Made by a program: the position numbers and the translations under genes
The notes under the pieces: model-generated
What the model saw: only the letters and a program-made list of their open reading frames with translations
Told to the model about the DNA's origin: nothing
Databases searched by the model: none
Shown here: positions 17,467 through 24,879 of the stretch, in pieces
Layout: each line of letters starts with the position of its first letter
Numbering within the stretch: the stretch's first letter is position 1
Source: Ralstonia pickettii
GTDB lineage: Bacteria > Pseudomonadota > Gammaproteobacteria > Burkholderiales > Burkholderiaceae
Direction: 5' to 3'
DNA length: 64,000 bases
Assembly: GCF_016466415.2 (NCBI RefSeq)
Contig: NZ_CP066771.1
Location: 186,001 to 250,000 of the forward strand

Positions 17467-17505
17467 AACGGCCCGCTGGCATGTTTTGCCAGCGGGCCGT
17501 TTTTG
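17467..17505 (+). terminator. Rho-independent terminator after phospholipase C
   Basis: A 15-base inverted repeat, AACGGCCCGCTGGCA and its complement, flanks a TGTTT loop and is followed by TTTTTG. Confidence 0.9.
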
Positions 17506-17833
17506 TTACGACGGTCAGCGCCAGAGTCGCTTCGTGTACATGCGAGCCTGCTACAGGGCCAGCGTGCTCTGCCCGATGTTGAGTGCGATTGCCAGGACAG
17601 CGGCAAACAGTTCGCCCCGATAGTGCGTCATTGCGCAGCTTCCTTCGGCGCTTTCCGACACGGTCCCAGCGCAAGAGCCTCTTTTTCCCGGCAAGGCCGA
17701 AATCTATTGTTGATAATTGGAGAACAGTATTTTCTTCGATCGGGTATTTATTCATCAAGGGCAACGATCTATTCTGATCACAAGCGCAACGAACTCAGCG
17801 CAACCGAACATCCAAACAGATCAGGAGCCCATC
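17506..17833 (+). other. AT-richer leader region of the repeat-protein gene
   Basis: This stretch has no ORF of coding quality. It becomes unusually AT-rich from about 17700, with several TATTT-like hexamers (for example TATTTT at 17728-17733 and TATTTA near 17745) that could serve as -10 elements, but no clean -35/-10 pair with good spacing. A promoter for the gene at 17834 probably lies here. Confidence 0.4.
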
Positions 17834-18295
17834 ATGAACACCCGTCTCGCAACCGCTTTCTCCCGTAACGCTCTGCTGGTCCTGGTGGCCACGGTTTCCG
17901 CTTCCGCTGCGCTGCTGTCGGCCCAGCCCGCCGCTGCTGCCGTGCAAGGCCGCGCCGATCCGTACGCGCAAGGCGCTGTCGCCAAGGCCGACCCCTACAC
18001 ACAGGGTGCAGCCGCCAAGTACGACGTCTACACCCAAGGCGCGGACCGTCAAGCTGATACCTACGGCTATCTGTCGTGGAAGAACGATCGCTTCGATCCG
18101 TACACCCAAGGTGCCGTCGGCAAGGCTGACCCCTACACCGATGGCGCCATCGCCAAGGCTGATCCGTACACCGACGGCGCTGCTGCCAAGTACGACGTCT
18201 ACACGCAGGGTGCCGATCGCCAGGCCGACACCTACGGCTATCTGTCGTGGAACGGCGATGCCTCGTATCCGAAGGACGCCGCTTCGCAAGCCTGA
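17834..18295 (+). CDS. Secreted tandem-repeat protein (DPYTQGA repeats)
   Basis: This 153-residue protein starts with a signal peptide (MNTRLATAFSRNALLVLVATVS...AQPAAA). The mature part is built almost wholly from degenerate 11-residue units of the form K-A-D-P-Y-T-Q-G-A-x-x, with variants YDVYTQGADRQ and ADTYGYLSW. A 57-residue super-unit occurs twice (starts at codons 62 and 119 with KYDVYTQGAD). Cysteine is absent after the signal, and Tyr, Asp and Gly dominate. AGGAG lies before the ATG. A terminator follows directly, so it is a single-gene unit. I know no function; secreted or periplasmic location is inferred from the signal. Confidence 0.8.
   Translation: MNTRLATAFSRNALLVLVATVSASAALLSAQPAAAAVQGRADPYAQGAVAKADPYTQGAAAKYDVYTQGADRQADTYGYLSWKNDRFDPYTQGAVGKADPYTDGAIAKADPYTDGAAAKYDVYTQGADRQADTYGYLSWNGDASYPKDAASQA
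17955..18267 (+). repeat. In-gene tandem repeats with a 171-base super-period
   Basis: The sequence AAGTACGACGTCTACAC recurs at 18017 and 18188, 171 bases apart, inside a longer duplicated stretch ending in ACCTACGGCTATCTGTCGTGG. The copies differ mainly at third codon positions, so the protein repeat has been kept while the DNA drifted. Confidence 0.85.
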
Positions 18296-18315
18296 TTGGG
18301 CCGTACCAAAGCAAG

Positions 18316-18350
18316 AGGGCCTTGGGTTCTACCCCAAGGCCCTTTTTGTT
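18316..18350 (+). terminator. Rho-independent terminator after the repeat protein
   Basis: The inverted repeat AGGGCCTTGGG/CCCAAGGCCCT is followed by TTTTGTTT. Confidence 0.9.
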
Positions 18351-18371
18351 TCTGCAGCGTTCCGGCGGTGA

Positions 18372-19373
18372 TCAGACCACGCCGGCTTCGTGTGCCTGCT
18401 GATCCGCGTGGTACGAACTGCGCACCATGGCGCCCACGGCCGCGTGCGTGAAGCCCATCTCGTACGCCTTCTCTTCGAACATCTTGAAGGTGTCCGGGTG
18501 CACATAGCGCAGCACCGGCAGATGGTGGCCCGACGGCGCCAGATATTGGCCGATGGTCAGCATGTCGATGTCGTGCTCACGCATGTCGCGCATGACTTCC
18601 AGGATTTCCTCGTCCGTCTCGCCCAGGCCGACCATCAGGCCGGACTTGGTCGGCACGTTCGGGTTGCGGGCCTTGAAGTCTTTCAGCAGCTTCAGCGAGT
18701 GCGCGTAATCCGCACCGGGGCGCGCCTGCTTGTACAGGCGGGGCACCGTTTCGAGGTTGTGGTTCATCACGTCGGGCGGGCATTCCTGGAGGATGTCCAG
18801 CGCCTTCTCCAGGCGGCCGCGGAAGTCCGGCACCAGCACTTCAATGCGCGTGGCCGGCGACAGGGCGCGCGTGCGCGAGATGCAATCGACGTAATGCTGC
18901 GCGCCGCCGTCACGCAGGTCGTCGCGGTCGACGCTGGTGATGACGACGTAGTTGAGCTTGAGCTGGGCGATGGTCTTCGCCAGGTTTTCCGGCTCGTTCA
19001 CGTCGAGCGGATCGGGGCGGCCGTGCCCGACATCGCAGAACGGGCAGCGGCGCGTGCACTTGTCGCCCATGATCATGAACGTGGCCGTGCCCTTGCCGAA
19101 GCACTCGCCGATGTTCGGGCAGCTTGCCTCTTCGCACACCGTCACGAGGTTGTTGGCACGCAGGATGTCCTTGATTTCGTAGAAGCGCGAGTTGCCGGTG
19201 GCGGCGCGCACGCGAATCCAGTCCGGCTTCTTGAGCTTCTCGGCCGGCACGATCTTGATGGGGATGCGGGCGGTCTTGTCGAGCGACTTCTGCTTGGCAG
19301 TCGCGTCGTAGGGCTTGTTCGACGGGGTGGCAGGGGTGGCGACTTCAGTGGCGCCGGCGGCGGAATCGGTCAT
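18372..19373 (-). CDS. lipA: Lipoyl synthase
   Basis: This 333-residue radical-SAM enzyme inserts two sulfurs into octanoylated lipoyl domains. It carries both iron-sulfur clusters' ligands: the auxiliary [12 protein letters not shown] and the radical-[11 protein letters not shown]. The C-terminal RSSYHADQ motif with its conserved serine is present. The start at ATG 19373 (MTDSAAG) is chosen because GGAG lies eight bases upstream; the in-frame ATG at 19406 lacks a ribosome site and would leave only 9 bases to lipB. The variable N-terminus of about 40 residues is longer than in E. coli. It is the second gene after lipB on the minus strand. Confidence 0.96.
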   Translation of the reverse strand: MTDSAAGATEVATPATPSNKPYDATAKQKSLDKTARIPIKIVPAEKLKKPDWIRVRAATGNSRFYEIKDILRANNLVTVCEEASCPNIGECFGKGTATFMIMGDKCTRRCPFCDVGHGRPDPLDVNEPENLAKTIAQLKLNYVVITSVDRDDLRDGGAQHYVDCISRTRALSPATRIEVLVPDFRGRLEKALDILQECPPDVMNHNLETVPRLYKQARPGADYAHSLKLLKDFKARNPNVPTKSGLMVGLGETDEEILEVMRDMREHDIDMLTIGQYLAPSGHHLPVLRYVHPDTFKMFEEKAYEMGFTHAAVGAMVRSSYHADQQAHEAGVV

Positions 19374-19415
19374 CGTGTTCTCCGCACGGGCTTGCGGCTC
19401 GTGCATATCCGGGCG

Positions 19416-20105
19416 CTATGCGGTAGCGGCCTCGGCGGGGTGCGCTTGCGCGCGTTGCTGCAATTGAGCGACCAGCGCATTGGCCAGGTCGCGGGAAATG
19501 GGCTGCCAGTCGTTGGCATCGACGGGGCGTCCGGACGCAACTCGGGCGCCGGCGGTCACCATATCGACGGTTTCCAGGCCGGCATAGCCACACGGGTTGA
19601 TCTGCGTGAAGGGCGACAGGTCCATCGCCAGGTTCAAGCTCACGCCGTGGTAGCTGCAGCCGTTGCGGATCTTCAGGCCCAGCGCGGCGATCTTGGCACC
19701 AGCATGCGGCCCGCTCGACAGGTAGATGCCGGGGGCGCCAGCCTTACGCTCGGAGGCAACATTATACGTGGCGAGCGTCTCGATGACGGCCGCCTCGATC
19801 GCGTCGACCAGCGCTTTCACGAACAGCCCACGGCGGCGCAAATCCAGCAAAAGGTAGGCAACGACTTGGCCGGGGCCGTGATAAGTGATCTGACCGCCAC
19901 GGTCGACTTTCACCAGCGGGATGTTGCCGGGGGCCAACAGATGCGCGGGATCACCGGCCAGGCCGAGCGTGAACACCGGCGGGTGTTCGACCAGCCAGAT
20001 CGTGTCGGGCGTATCGGGGCCCCGCTGTGCGGTAAAGGTCTGCATTTCGTCGAAGCAGGCGGCGTAGTCCTGCAGGCCGCGTTCGACGATGTCAATCGGA
20101 ATCAT
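19416..20105 (-). CDS. lipB: Octanoyl-[acyl-carrier-protein]:protein octanoyltransferase
   Basis: This 229-residue enzyme transfers octanoate from ACP to lipoyl domains, supplying LipA. Family motifs are [12 protein letters not shown], the catalytic lysine region [14 protein letters not shown] with SYHGVSLN, and the catalytic cysteine in [10 protein letters not shown]. Start at the ATG at 20105 gives the normal length. lipA lies 42 bases downstream. In many proteobacteria a ybeD (DUF493) gene stands directly upstream; here two unrelated genes intervene. Confidence 0.95.
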   Translation of the reverse strand: MIPIDIVERGLQDYAACFDEMQTFTAQRGPDTPDTIWLVEHPPVFTLGLAGDPAHLLAPGNIPLVKVDRGGQITYHGPGQVVAYLLLDLRRRGLFVKALVDAIEAAVIETLATYNVASERKAGAPGIYLSSGPHAGAKIAALGLKIRNGCSYHGVSLNLAMDLSPFTQINPCGYAGLETVDMVTAGARVASGRPVDANDWQPISRDLANALVAQLQQRAQAHPAEAATA

Positions 20106-20218
20106 GCCCGCGAGTGTAGCGCAGGGCCGTCGATGTCGCCGTACGCCGTTGACCGCTTTGGTCGCGGGGTGGGGCGAAAAAATGCCGGCGCGATGGGAGG
20201 CATCGGCGCCGGCGTCGG

Positions 20219-20242
20219 CTTTTGCGGCAGATGCCGCAAAAG
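20219..20242. repeat. Perfect inverted repeat downstream of the DUF2917 gene
   Basis: CTTTTGCGGCA-GA-TGCCGCAAAAG is a perfect 11-base inverted repeat, 24 bases past the DUF2917 stop on the minus strand. No T-tract follows on either strand, so it is at best an atypical terminator. Confidence 0.5.
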
Positions 20243-20265
20243 GAGGCTTGAAACAGGTTTCGGGC

Positions 20266-20625
20266 TCAGGCGGCCACGATGGGCGTGTCGGCGTGCTCGT
20301 TCCAGCCGAGCGCGGCGAGCGTGTGGCGCCAGCCGTCGGTCACGTGCCACGGCTTGCGCGGCATGTGGCCGTCGGTCGCTTCCACGGCCAGTGCGACCGG
20401 GCCGAGGGCTTTCGGGTCTACCGAGACGACGATTTCTTCGCCGCGCTTCACGGCTACGCTGCCGCCCGCGCGCAGCCATTCGTCACCGGCTTTGTTCTCG
20501 TGCGTGACCCATACGTCGCGCCCGGAGGCTTCTTCGACGCGCAGATTCTGGTTGCCCGGCATGCGCAATGCCACCACTTCGCCGGGCTGCAGAGTGAATA
20601 CAATTTTTGTTAGTACAGCTTTCAT
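20266..20625 (-). CDS. DUF2917 domain protein
   Basis: This 119-residue protein resembles the DUF2917 family: [58 protein letters not shown] fits its short beta-rich, cupin-like pattern. It has no signal or membrane segment. ATG 20625 is preceded by AAGGAG, seven bases away; the in-frame extension upstream is not supported. It is divergent from a LysR-type gene 150 bases away, which suggests that the regulator controls it. Function is unknown. Confidence 0.8.
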   Translation of the reverse strand: MKAVLTKIVFTLQPGEVVALRMPGNQNLRVEEASGRDVWVTHENKAGDEWLRAGGSVAVKRGEEIVVSVDPKALGPVALAVEATDGHMPRKPWHVTDGWRHTLAALGWNEHADTPIVAA

Positions 20626-20682
20626 GATCGGCTCCTTCACGGCATCGGGATGGGGCCTTGCCGTTGAAGGAAGTCTAGGCGC

Positions 20683-20712
20683 TTGGTTGCCTAGTACCAA
20701 ACGATATATATT
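20683..20712 (+). promoter_or_regulatory. LysR operator and promoter between the divergent pair
   Basis: TTGGT-N8-ACCAA (20683-20700) is an inverted repeat containing the T-N11-A core of LysR-type sites. TTGGTT (20683-20688) and TATATT (20707-20712), 18 bases apart, can act as the regulator's own promoter, so the operator covers its -35. This suggests autorepression plus control of the divergent DUF2917 gene. Confidence 0.5.
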
Positions 20713-20775
20713 GCGTTTCTTGATAGTGCAGCTCACATAAAAATCACCCTGCGCTACGAAAATCAGGAGGGAAAG

Positions 20776-21738
20776 ATGACCGAAATCCGCGAACCAATGC
20801 GCTTGCCGTCACTTGGCGCGCTGAGGGTGTTCGAGGCGGCAGCCCGGTATGAGAGTTTTTCGCGTGCAGCGACGGAGCTGTTCGTTACGCACGGCGCCGT
20901 CAGCCATCAGATGCGCACCTTGGAAGACGAGCTGGGCGTGCCGCTATTCGAGCGGCGCGGCAAGCGCGTCATGCTCACGCACGCGGGCCGCGCCTATGCC
21001 GATCGCGTGCGCGAGGCGCTCGACCAGATCGCCCAGGCCACGCATCAACTGCGCGCCGGCAATCGTGACAATCGCTTGGCCATCAGCACGATGCCGTCGT
21101 TTGCGGCGCGCTGGCTGACGCCGCATATCGGCACTTTCATTGAGCGCCATCCCGAGCTGGAGGTGGGGCTGTTCTCCAGCCCCGCGCTGGTCGACTTTGC
21201 GCGCGAAGAGATGGACGTGGCGCTGCGCATGGGTTCGGGCAACTATCCGGGCCTGTACGTGGAAAAGCTGCTTGACGATGTGTTCTTCCCGGTCTGCAGT
21301 CCGTCGTTCAACGGCGGGCGCCTGCCACGTACGGTGGCCGAGATGGCGACCATGACCCTGCTGCGCAGCGAGGGTGAGGATTGGGAGCCATGGTTCGAGG
21401 CTGCTGGCGTCTCAGGGTTTGTGGAGCCGCGTGGCGGGCTGATGTTCCAGGACTCGTCGCTGCTGTTGCAGGCAGCGGCGGCGGGGCAGGGCATTGCGCT
21501 GATCCGCCCGACGCTGGCGTTCAACGAATTGCTGGCCGGCCGCGTGGTGCGCCTGTTCGAGACGACGACGCCGTGTCCGTGGAACTACTACTTCGTCTGC
21601 CCGCACAGCGCGCTGCAGACGCCCAAGATGCAGGCCTTCCGCGCGTGGCTGCTGCCCGAGATTGCGGCGTTCAAGCTCAAGCTGGCGCGGTTGATGGATG
21701 ACAACACGGTCTGCTTGGGGCACGTGGCCAAAGGCTGA
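20776..21738 (+). CDS. LysR-family transcriptional regulator (GcvA-like)
   Basis: This 320-residue regulator has an N-terminal winged helix-turn-helix (LPSLGALRVFEAAARYESFSRAATELFVTHGAVSHQMRTLEDELGVPLFERRGKRVMLT). The C-terminal effector-binding domain contains LAISTMPSFAARWLTP, a GcvA-subgroup hallmark. A strong ribosome site CAGGAGGG lies before the ATG. It is divergent from the DUF2917 gene, which contains no enzyme clue to the inducer. The gene ends in a bidirectional terminator. Confidence 0.9.
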   Translation: MTEIREPMRLPSLGALRVFEAAARYESFSRAATELFVTHGAVSHQMRTLEDELGVPLFERRGKRVMLTHAGRAYADRVREALDQIAQATHQLRAGNRDNRLAISTMPSFAARWLTPHIGTFIERHPELEVGLFSSPALVDFAREEMDVALRMGSGNYPGLYVEKLLDDVFFPVCSPSFNGGRLPRTVAEMATMTLLRSEGEDWEPWFEAAGVSGFVEPRGGLMFQDSSLLLQAAAAGQGIALIRPTLAFNELLAGRVVRLFETTTPCPWNYYFVCPHSALQTPKMQAFRAWLLPEIAAFKLKLARLMDDNTVCLGHVAKG

Positions 21739-21759
21739 CGCGGTATCGCCGCACAAAAC

Positions 21760-21792
21760 AAAACGCCCCGGCATGACCGGGGCGTTTTGCTT
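21760..21792. terminator. Bidirectional terminator between lysR and the DUF493 gene
   Basis: AAAACGCCCCGG-CATGA-CCGGGGCGTTTT forms a 12-base stem with A and T tracts on both sides, so it can end both convergent transcripts. Confidence 0.9.
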
Positions 21793-21809
21793 GGCTGCTC
21801 AGAGGCGCG

Positions 21810-22109
21810 TTACAGCACGATCTTGACCATCGGATGGCTCGTCAGCGCCTGGTACAGCGCATCGAGCTGTTCGCGGCTGGTGGCGCGCACCGTTACGGTC
21901 AGGCCCAGATAGTTGCCGCTGGAGGACGGACGTTTTTCCAGGCGCCCTTCGTGGAATTCGGGGTCGTGCAGGCGGACGACCTCGACAATGGTCGCGGCAA
22001 AGTCGTCATGCATCGGCCCCATCACCTTGATGGGGAAATCGCTCGGGTACTCGATGAGCGACTGTTCGGGCGGAATGTGGCCCGGCGGGGGCGTGTGGGA
22101 GGAGGTCAT
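21810..22109 (-). CDS. DUF493 (YbeD-type, UPF0250) protein
   Basis: This 99-residue protein has the YbeD ferredoxin-like fold pattern: EYPSDFPIKVMGPMHDDFAATIVEVV, then SSSGNYLGLTVTVRATSREQLDALYQAL and HPMVKIVL at the C-terminus. The family is thought to be a small regulatory domain; in many genomes it lies between dacA and lipB. Here it follows the carboxypeptidase gene by 20 bases and is separated from lipB by the LysR/DUF2917 pair. Confidence 0.92.
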   Translation of the reverse strand: MTSSHTPPPGHIPPEQSLIEYPSDFPIKVMGPMHDDFAATIVEVVRLHDPEFHEGRLEKRPSSSGNYLGLTVTVRATSREQLDALYQALTSHPMVKIVL

Positions 22110-22129
22110 GTCGAAGTAAATGGGGACGA

Positions 22130-23332
22130 TTACTTCTTTTTAAACCACAGCTTGACCGCGTCGATGGTGCGGCCGATAAAGCCGGCTTCCGGCACCGCTT
22201 CCAGTGCCACCACCGGGAATTCCGACACGACGGTCGAGCCGTCCATCACCTTGACCGTGCCCAGTTGCTGGCCCTGGGCGATCGGGGCGATCAGCGGGTC
22301 CTTGCGCTCCAGCACCGGCTTCAGGCGTGCGCCTGCACCCTTGGGCACGGTGATCCACTTGTCTTCCGCCACGCCGAGTTTCACGCTCTTGGCCTGGCCC
22401 TTGTACACGTCGGGCGTCTGCAGCGCTTCCTTGGCCTTGTACAGGCGCACGGTATCGAAGAACTGATAGCCGTAGTTAAGGACCTTCAGGCTCTCCTGCG
22501 TGCGGATAGCGTCGCTCTTGGTGCCGATGATGACCGACAGCAAGCGACGGTTCGCGCCCGGCACGTCCGGCAGCGGACGGTTGGCAGAGGTGACGAGGCA
22601 GTAGCCGGCCGACTTGGTGTGGCCCGTCTTGCCGCCGTCGACGGTCGGGTCGAGCCACAGCAGGCGGTTGCGGTTGGACTGCTTGATGTTGTTATAGGTG
22701 AATTCCTTCTGCGAGTAGAACTTGTAGTCCTGCGGGAAATCCTTGATCAGCGCCGCGGTCAGGATCGAAAGATCACGTGCCGTGGAGTAGTGGTTCGGAT
22801 CAGGCAGGCCCGCGGCGTTCGCGAAATGCGTGTTCTTCATGCCCAGACGCTCGGCTTCGCGGTTCATCAGCATCACGAAGTTCGTCTCGGTGCCGCCTAC
22901 GGCCTCAGCCAGCACGAGGGCTGCATCGTTGCCAGACTGGATGATCAGGCCTTGCGTCATCTCCCGCACCGAGGCCGGTTTGCCGGCTTCCAGGAACATG
23001 CGCGATTCGTCGGTCTTGACGGTGCGCACGGTCTCGGTGGGCGTGATCATCTGGTCGTACTTGAGCTTGCCGTCGCGCACGGCTTCGAAGACGAGGTAGG
23101 CCGTCATCAGCTTGGTGAGCGAGGCGGGCTCGATGCGTTCGTCCATGTTGGCGCCGCCGAGCACCTGGCCGCTGGTCACGTCGGTCAGCATCCACGAGCG
23201 GGCCGCGACTTGCGGGGCGGGCACCGGCTGCGCCATGGCGGGCAGCGCGGTGACCAGCACGGCGGCGGCCACGGCGGTTGCGGCGGCGGAATGGAAGGCG
23301 AAGGGCGTGAAATGGGCGAAGCGGGTCTGCAT
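22130..23332 (-). CDS. D-alanyl-D-alanine carboxypeptidase (PBP5/6 type)
   Basis: This 400-residue peptidoglycan carboxypeptidase trims the terminal D-Ala of pentapeptides. It has an N-terminal signal (cleaved near AMAQP), the nucleophile motif SLTK (Ser71, Lys74), the second motif SGN in SGNDAALVLAEAVGG, and the third KTG in GGKTGHTKSAGYC. The C-terminal beta domain and final amphipathic helix (FIGRTIDAVKLWFKKK) anchor it to the periplasmic side of the inner membrane. ATG 23332 is chosen over an upstream Met because the signal then starts properly. It pairs with the DUF493 gene. Confidence 0.94.
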   Translation of the reverse strand: MQTRFAHFTPFAFHSAAATAVAAAVLVTALPAMAQPVPAPQVAARSWMLTDVTSGQVLGGANMDERIEPASLTKLMTAYLVFEAVRDGKLKYDQMITPTETVRTVKTDESRMFLEAGKPASVREMTQGLIIQSGNDAALVLAEAVGGTETNFVMLMNREAERLGMKNTHFANAAGLPDPNHYSTARDLSILTAALIKDFPQDYKFYSQKEFTYNNIKQSNRNRLLWLDPTVDGGKTGHTKSAGYCLVTSANRPLPDVPGANRRLLSVIIGTKSDAIRTQESLKVLNYGYQFFDTVRLYKAKEALQTPDVYKGQAKSVKLGVAEDKWITVPKGAGARLKPVLERKDPLIAPIAQGQQLGTVKVMDGSTVVSEFPVVALEAVPEAGFIGRTIDAVKLWFKKK

Positions 23333-23414
23333 ATCGGGTCCTGCGGTCTGCTTGGAATTCAATGGCGCCACGCACCGGGGGAGGCGCGGCGTCCGGAAAG
23401 TCAACGGGTGGGTA

Positions 23415-24062
23415 TTACGGTTTTGGCGCCCAGGCGCCTGTAATGAGCTGCCGGATCAGATGCAGCTTGCGGTGGAAGAAATGATCGGCGCCCGGGATGA
23501 CGATCACGGGCAGCTCCTGCGGCCGTGCCCAGTTGAGCACGTCGACCAGCGGCACGGTGTCATCCTGTTCGCCGTGGATGATGATGGTGTCGGCCGGCAC
23601 CGGGGCGACATCCCAGCGCGAGGTGGCGGTGCCGACCAGCGCCAGGCGCTCGGCAGGCGTGCCGGCCTCGGCCAGGCGGCGTGCCACCTGGGACACGACA
23701 AAGCTGCCGAACGAAAAGCCGCCCAGTGCCAGGGGCAGCGTGGCCACATCGGCAGACCATTCGGTCTGTGTACGCATCCAGTCGAGCAAGGCCAGCATGT
23801 CGTCCTGCTCGCCGATGCCGTTGTCGTGCGTGCCTTCGGTCTTGCCTACGCCGCGGAAGTTCAGGCGCACTGTCGCGTAGCCCAGGCCGACGAAGGTGCG
23901 TGCCAGCGTCTGCGCGACCTTGTTGTCCTTGGTGCCCCCAAAAAGCGGATGCGGATGGCCGATCAGCGCCAGGCCGCGCAGGGCGCTGTCCGGCTGGTCG
24001 ATCGACAGGTCGATCTGCCCGACGGGGCCCGGAATCAGGCGTTCTTCGGTATGAACGTTCAT
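23415..24062 (-). CDS. Alpha/beta hydrolase (CocE/DLH-like)
   Basis: This 215-residue hydrolase has the HPHPLFGGTKDNKV oxyanion block, nucleophile elbow GGFSFGSF (GxSxG), the acid in HGEQDDTVP and the histidine in GADHFFHRK. This set matches the short alpha/beta hydrolases widespread in proteobacteria, with no defined substrate. ATG 24062 starts a compact domain; the longer in-frame ORF runs into the ferredoxin gene in another frame and is not used. It lies 35 bases downstream of the 2Fe-2S gene. Confidence 0.88.
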   Translation of the reverse strand: MNVHTEERLIPGPVGQIDLSIDQPDSALRGLALIGHPHPLFGGTKDNKVAQTLARTFVGLGYATVRLNFRGVGKTEGTHDNGIGEQDDMLALLDWMRTQTEWSADVATLPLALGGFSFGSFVVSQVARRLAEAGTPAERLALVGTATSRWDVAPVPADTIIIHGEQDDTVPLVDVLNWARPQELPVIVIPGADHFFHRKLHLIRQLITGAWAPKP

Positions 24063-24097
24063 GGAAACTGGAGAAGCAGATGCGGTAAAGCGCGGGC

Positions 24098-24427
24098 TCA
24101 CGCGTTGGCAGGGCGGTCGACCATCAGTCGTTCGACCGGTTTGCCTTCGACCAGATGGCTCTGGATGATCTCGTCGATGTCTTCCTTGTCGACGAAGGTG
24201 TACCAGACGGCCTCGGGGTAGACCACCATGACCGGACCGAGTTCGCACCGGTCCAGGCAGCCCGCCTTGTTGATACGCACGCGGCCTTCGCCGTTGATGC
24301 CGAGTTCCTTGCAGCGCTTCTTGGCGTATTCCTGCATCGCCTTGGCGCCAAAGTCGGCGCAGCAACGCGAGCCGTCCTCGCGCTCGTTCAGGCAGAAGAA
24401 AACGTGGTGCTGATAATGGCTGCTCAT
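24098..24427 (-). CDS. Thioredoxin-like [2Fe-2S] ferredoxin
   Basis: This 109-residue protein has four cluster ligands in two pairs: FFCLNEREDGSRCC near the N-terminus and AGCLDRCELGP in the middle. This spacing, with VMVVYPEAVWYTFVDKEDIDEII after it, is typical of thioredoxin-fold 2Fe-2S ferredoxins such as the Azotobacter FeSII-like/NuoE-like group. Its partner is unknown. It heads a probable operon with the alpha/beta hydrolase and possibly the carboxypeptidase. Confidence 0.88.
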   Translation of the reverse strand: MSSHYQHHVFFCLNEREDGSRCCADFGAKAMQEYAKKRCKELGINGEGRVRINKAGCLDRCELGPVMVVYPEAVWYTFVDKEDIDEIIQSHLVEGKPVERLMVDRPANA

Positions 24428-24532
24428 GGGCGGACCGAAAAGGCTGGGAGGGCTGCGTGGCGGTACGCGCGGCAGGACATGACAGGCTTTCCCGGCGTCG
24501 CGCACCCATGTGGATTTGCGTAACGAGCCCGC

Positions 24533-24538
24533 ATTATA
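24533..24538 (-). promoter_or_regulatory. -10 element (TATAAT) for the ferredoxin operon
   Basis: The minus strand reads GTATAATG here, a perfect -10 hexamer 105 bases before the ferredoxin start. No convincing -35 is seen 17 bases upstream. Confidence 0.5.
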
Positions 24539-24616
24539 CGGCCCCGGTGTCGCGCGCCCTCCCAACATGCTGACCGCACGCAGCCTGCGATGCTGCGTCG
24601 CAACACGTTTTCCGGA

Positions 24617-24635
24617 TGTCTGGACACCCTGGGTG
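24617..24635 (+). promoter_or_regulatory. Candidate DctD binding site upstream of dctA
   Basis: Two overlapping palindromes, TGTC-TG-GACA (24617-24626) and CACCC-T-GGGTG (24625-24635), lie about 100 bases before the -24 element, the usual distance for an upstream activating site of a sigma-54 activator. Binding by DctD is an inference from position. Confidence 0.35.
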
Positions 24636-24732
24636 CGCGGATTCCGGGATTGACGACGGTTGGGGTGGGTGCCATCGTAGTCACACCAAGCTGCTGCAAG
24701 GGCTGGCGGGCCGCCAGTGCCTGAAATTGAGG

Positions 24733-24749
24733 TTGGCATAGCCCTTGCA
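24733..24749 (+). promoter_or_regulatory. Sigma-54 (-24/-12) promoter of dctA
   Basis: TTGGCATAGCCCTTGCA has the invariant GG (24735-24736) and GC (24747-24748) with exactly ten bases between them. It lies 130 bases before the dctA ATG. The sigma-54 activator gene dctD is nearby, which fits DctBD-controlled expression. Confidence 0.85.
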
Positions 24750-24879
24750 ATTAAAAGCGACCTGCTGCGGGAGGCGCCGGAAACATCAGCGTATCGAGGC
24801 AGGAGAGAGACCACACCAGGGCGGGTCGGACCGGGCGAGCAACTGAGCGCACGGCCGGTCTGTGACACTCGAGGAAGAC

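Larger units (their letters stand above)
24428..24732. other. Regulatory region between the ferredoxin gene and dctA
   Basis: No gene is seen in this stretch. It holds the minus-strand -10 of the ferredoxin operon and two small palindromes in front of the sigma-54 promoter of dctA, which are listed separately. Confidence 0.6.

Noticed and set aside
18390-20507. 705-codon open frame opposite lipA and lipB
   Set aside because: It is antisense to two complete genes with intact motifs; its translation is rich in Arg, His, Val and Gly as expected from GC-rich antisense frames, and it has no domain.
23415-24509. 364-codon frame extending the hydrolase upstream
   Set aside because: The extension overlaps the 2Fe-2S ferredoxin gene in another frame and reads as Arg/Pro/Ser-rich; the compact hydrolase starts at 24062.
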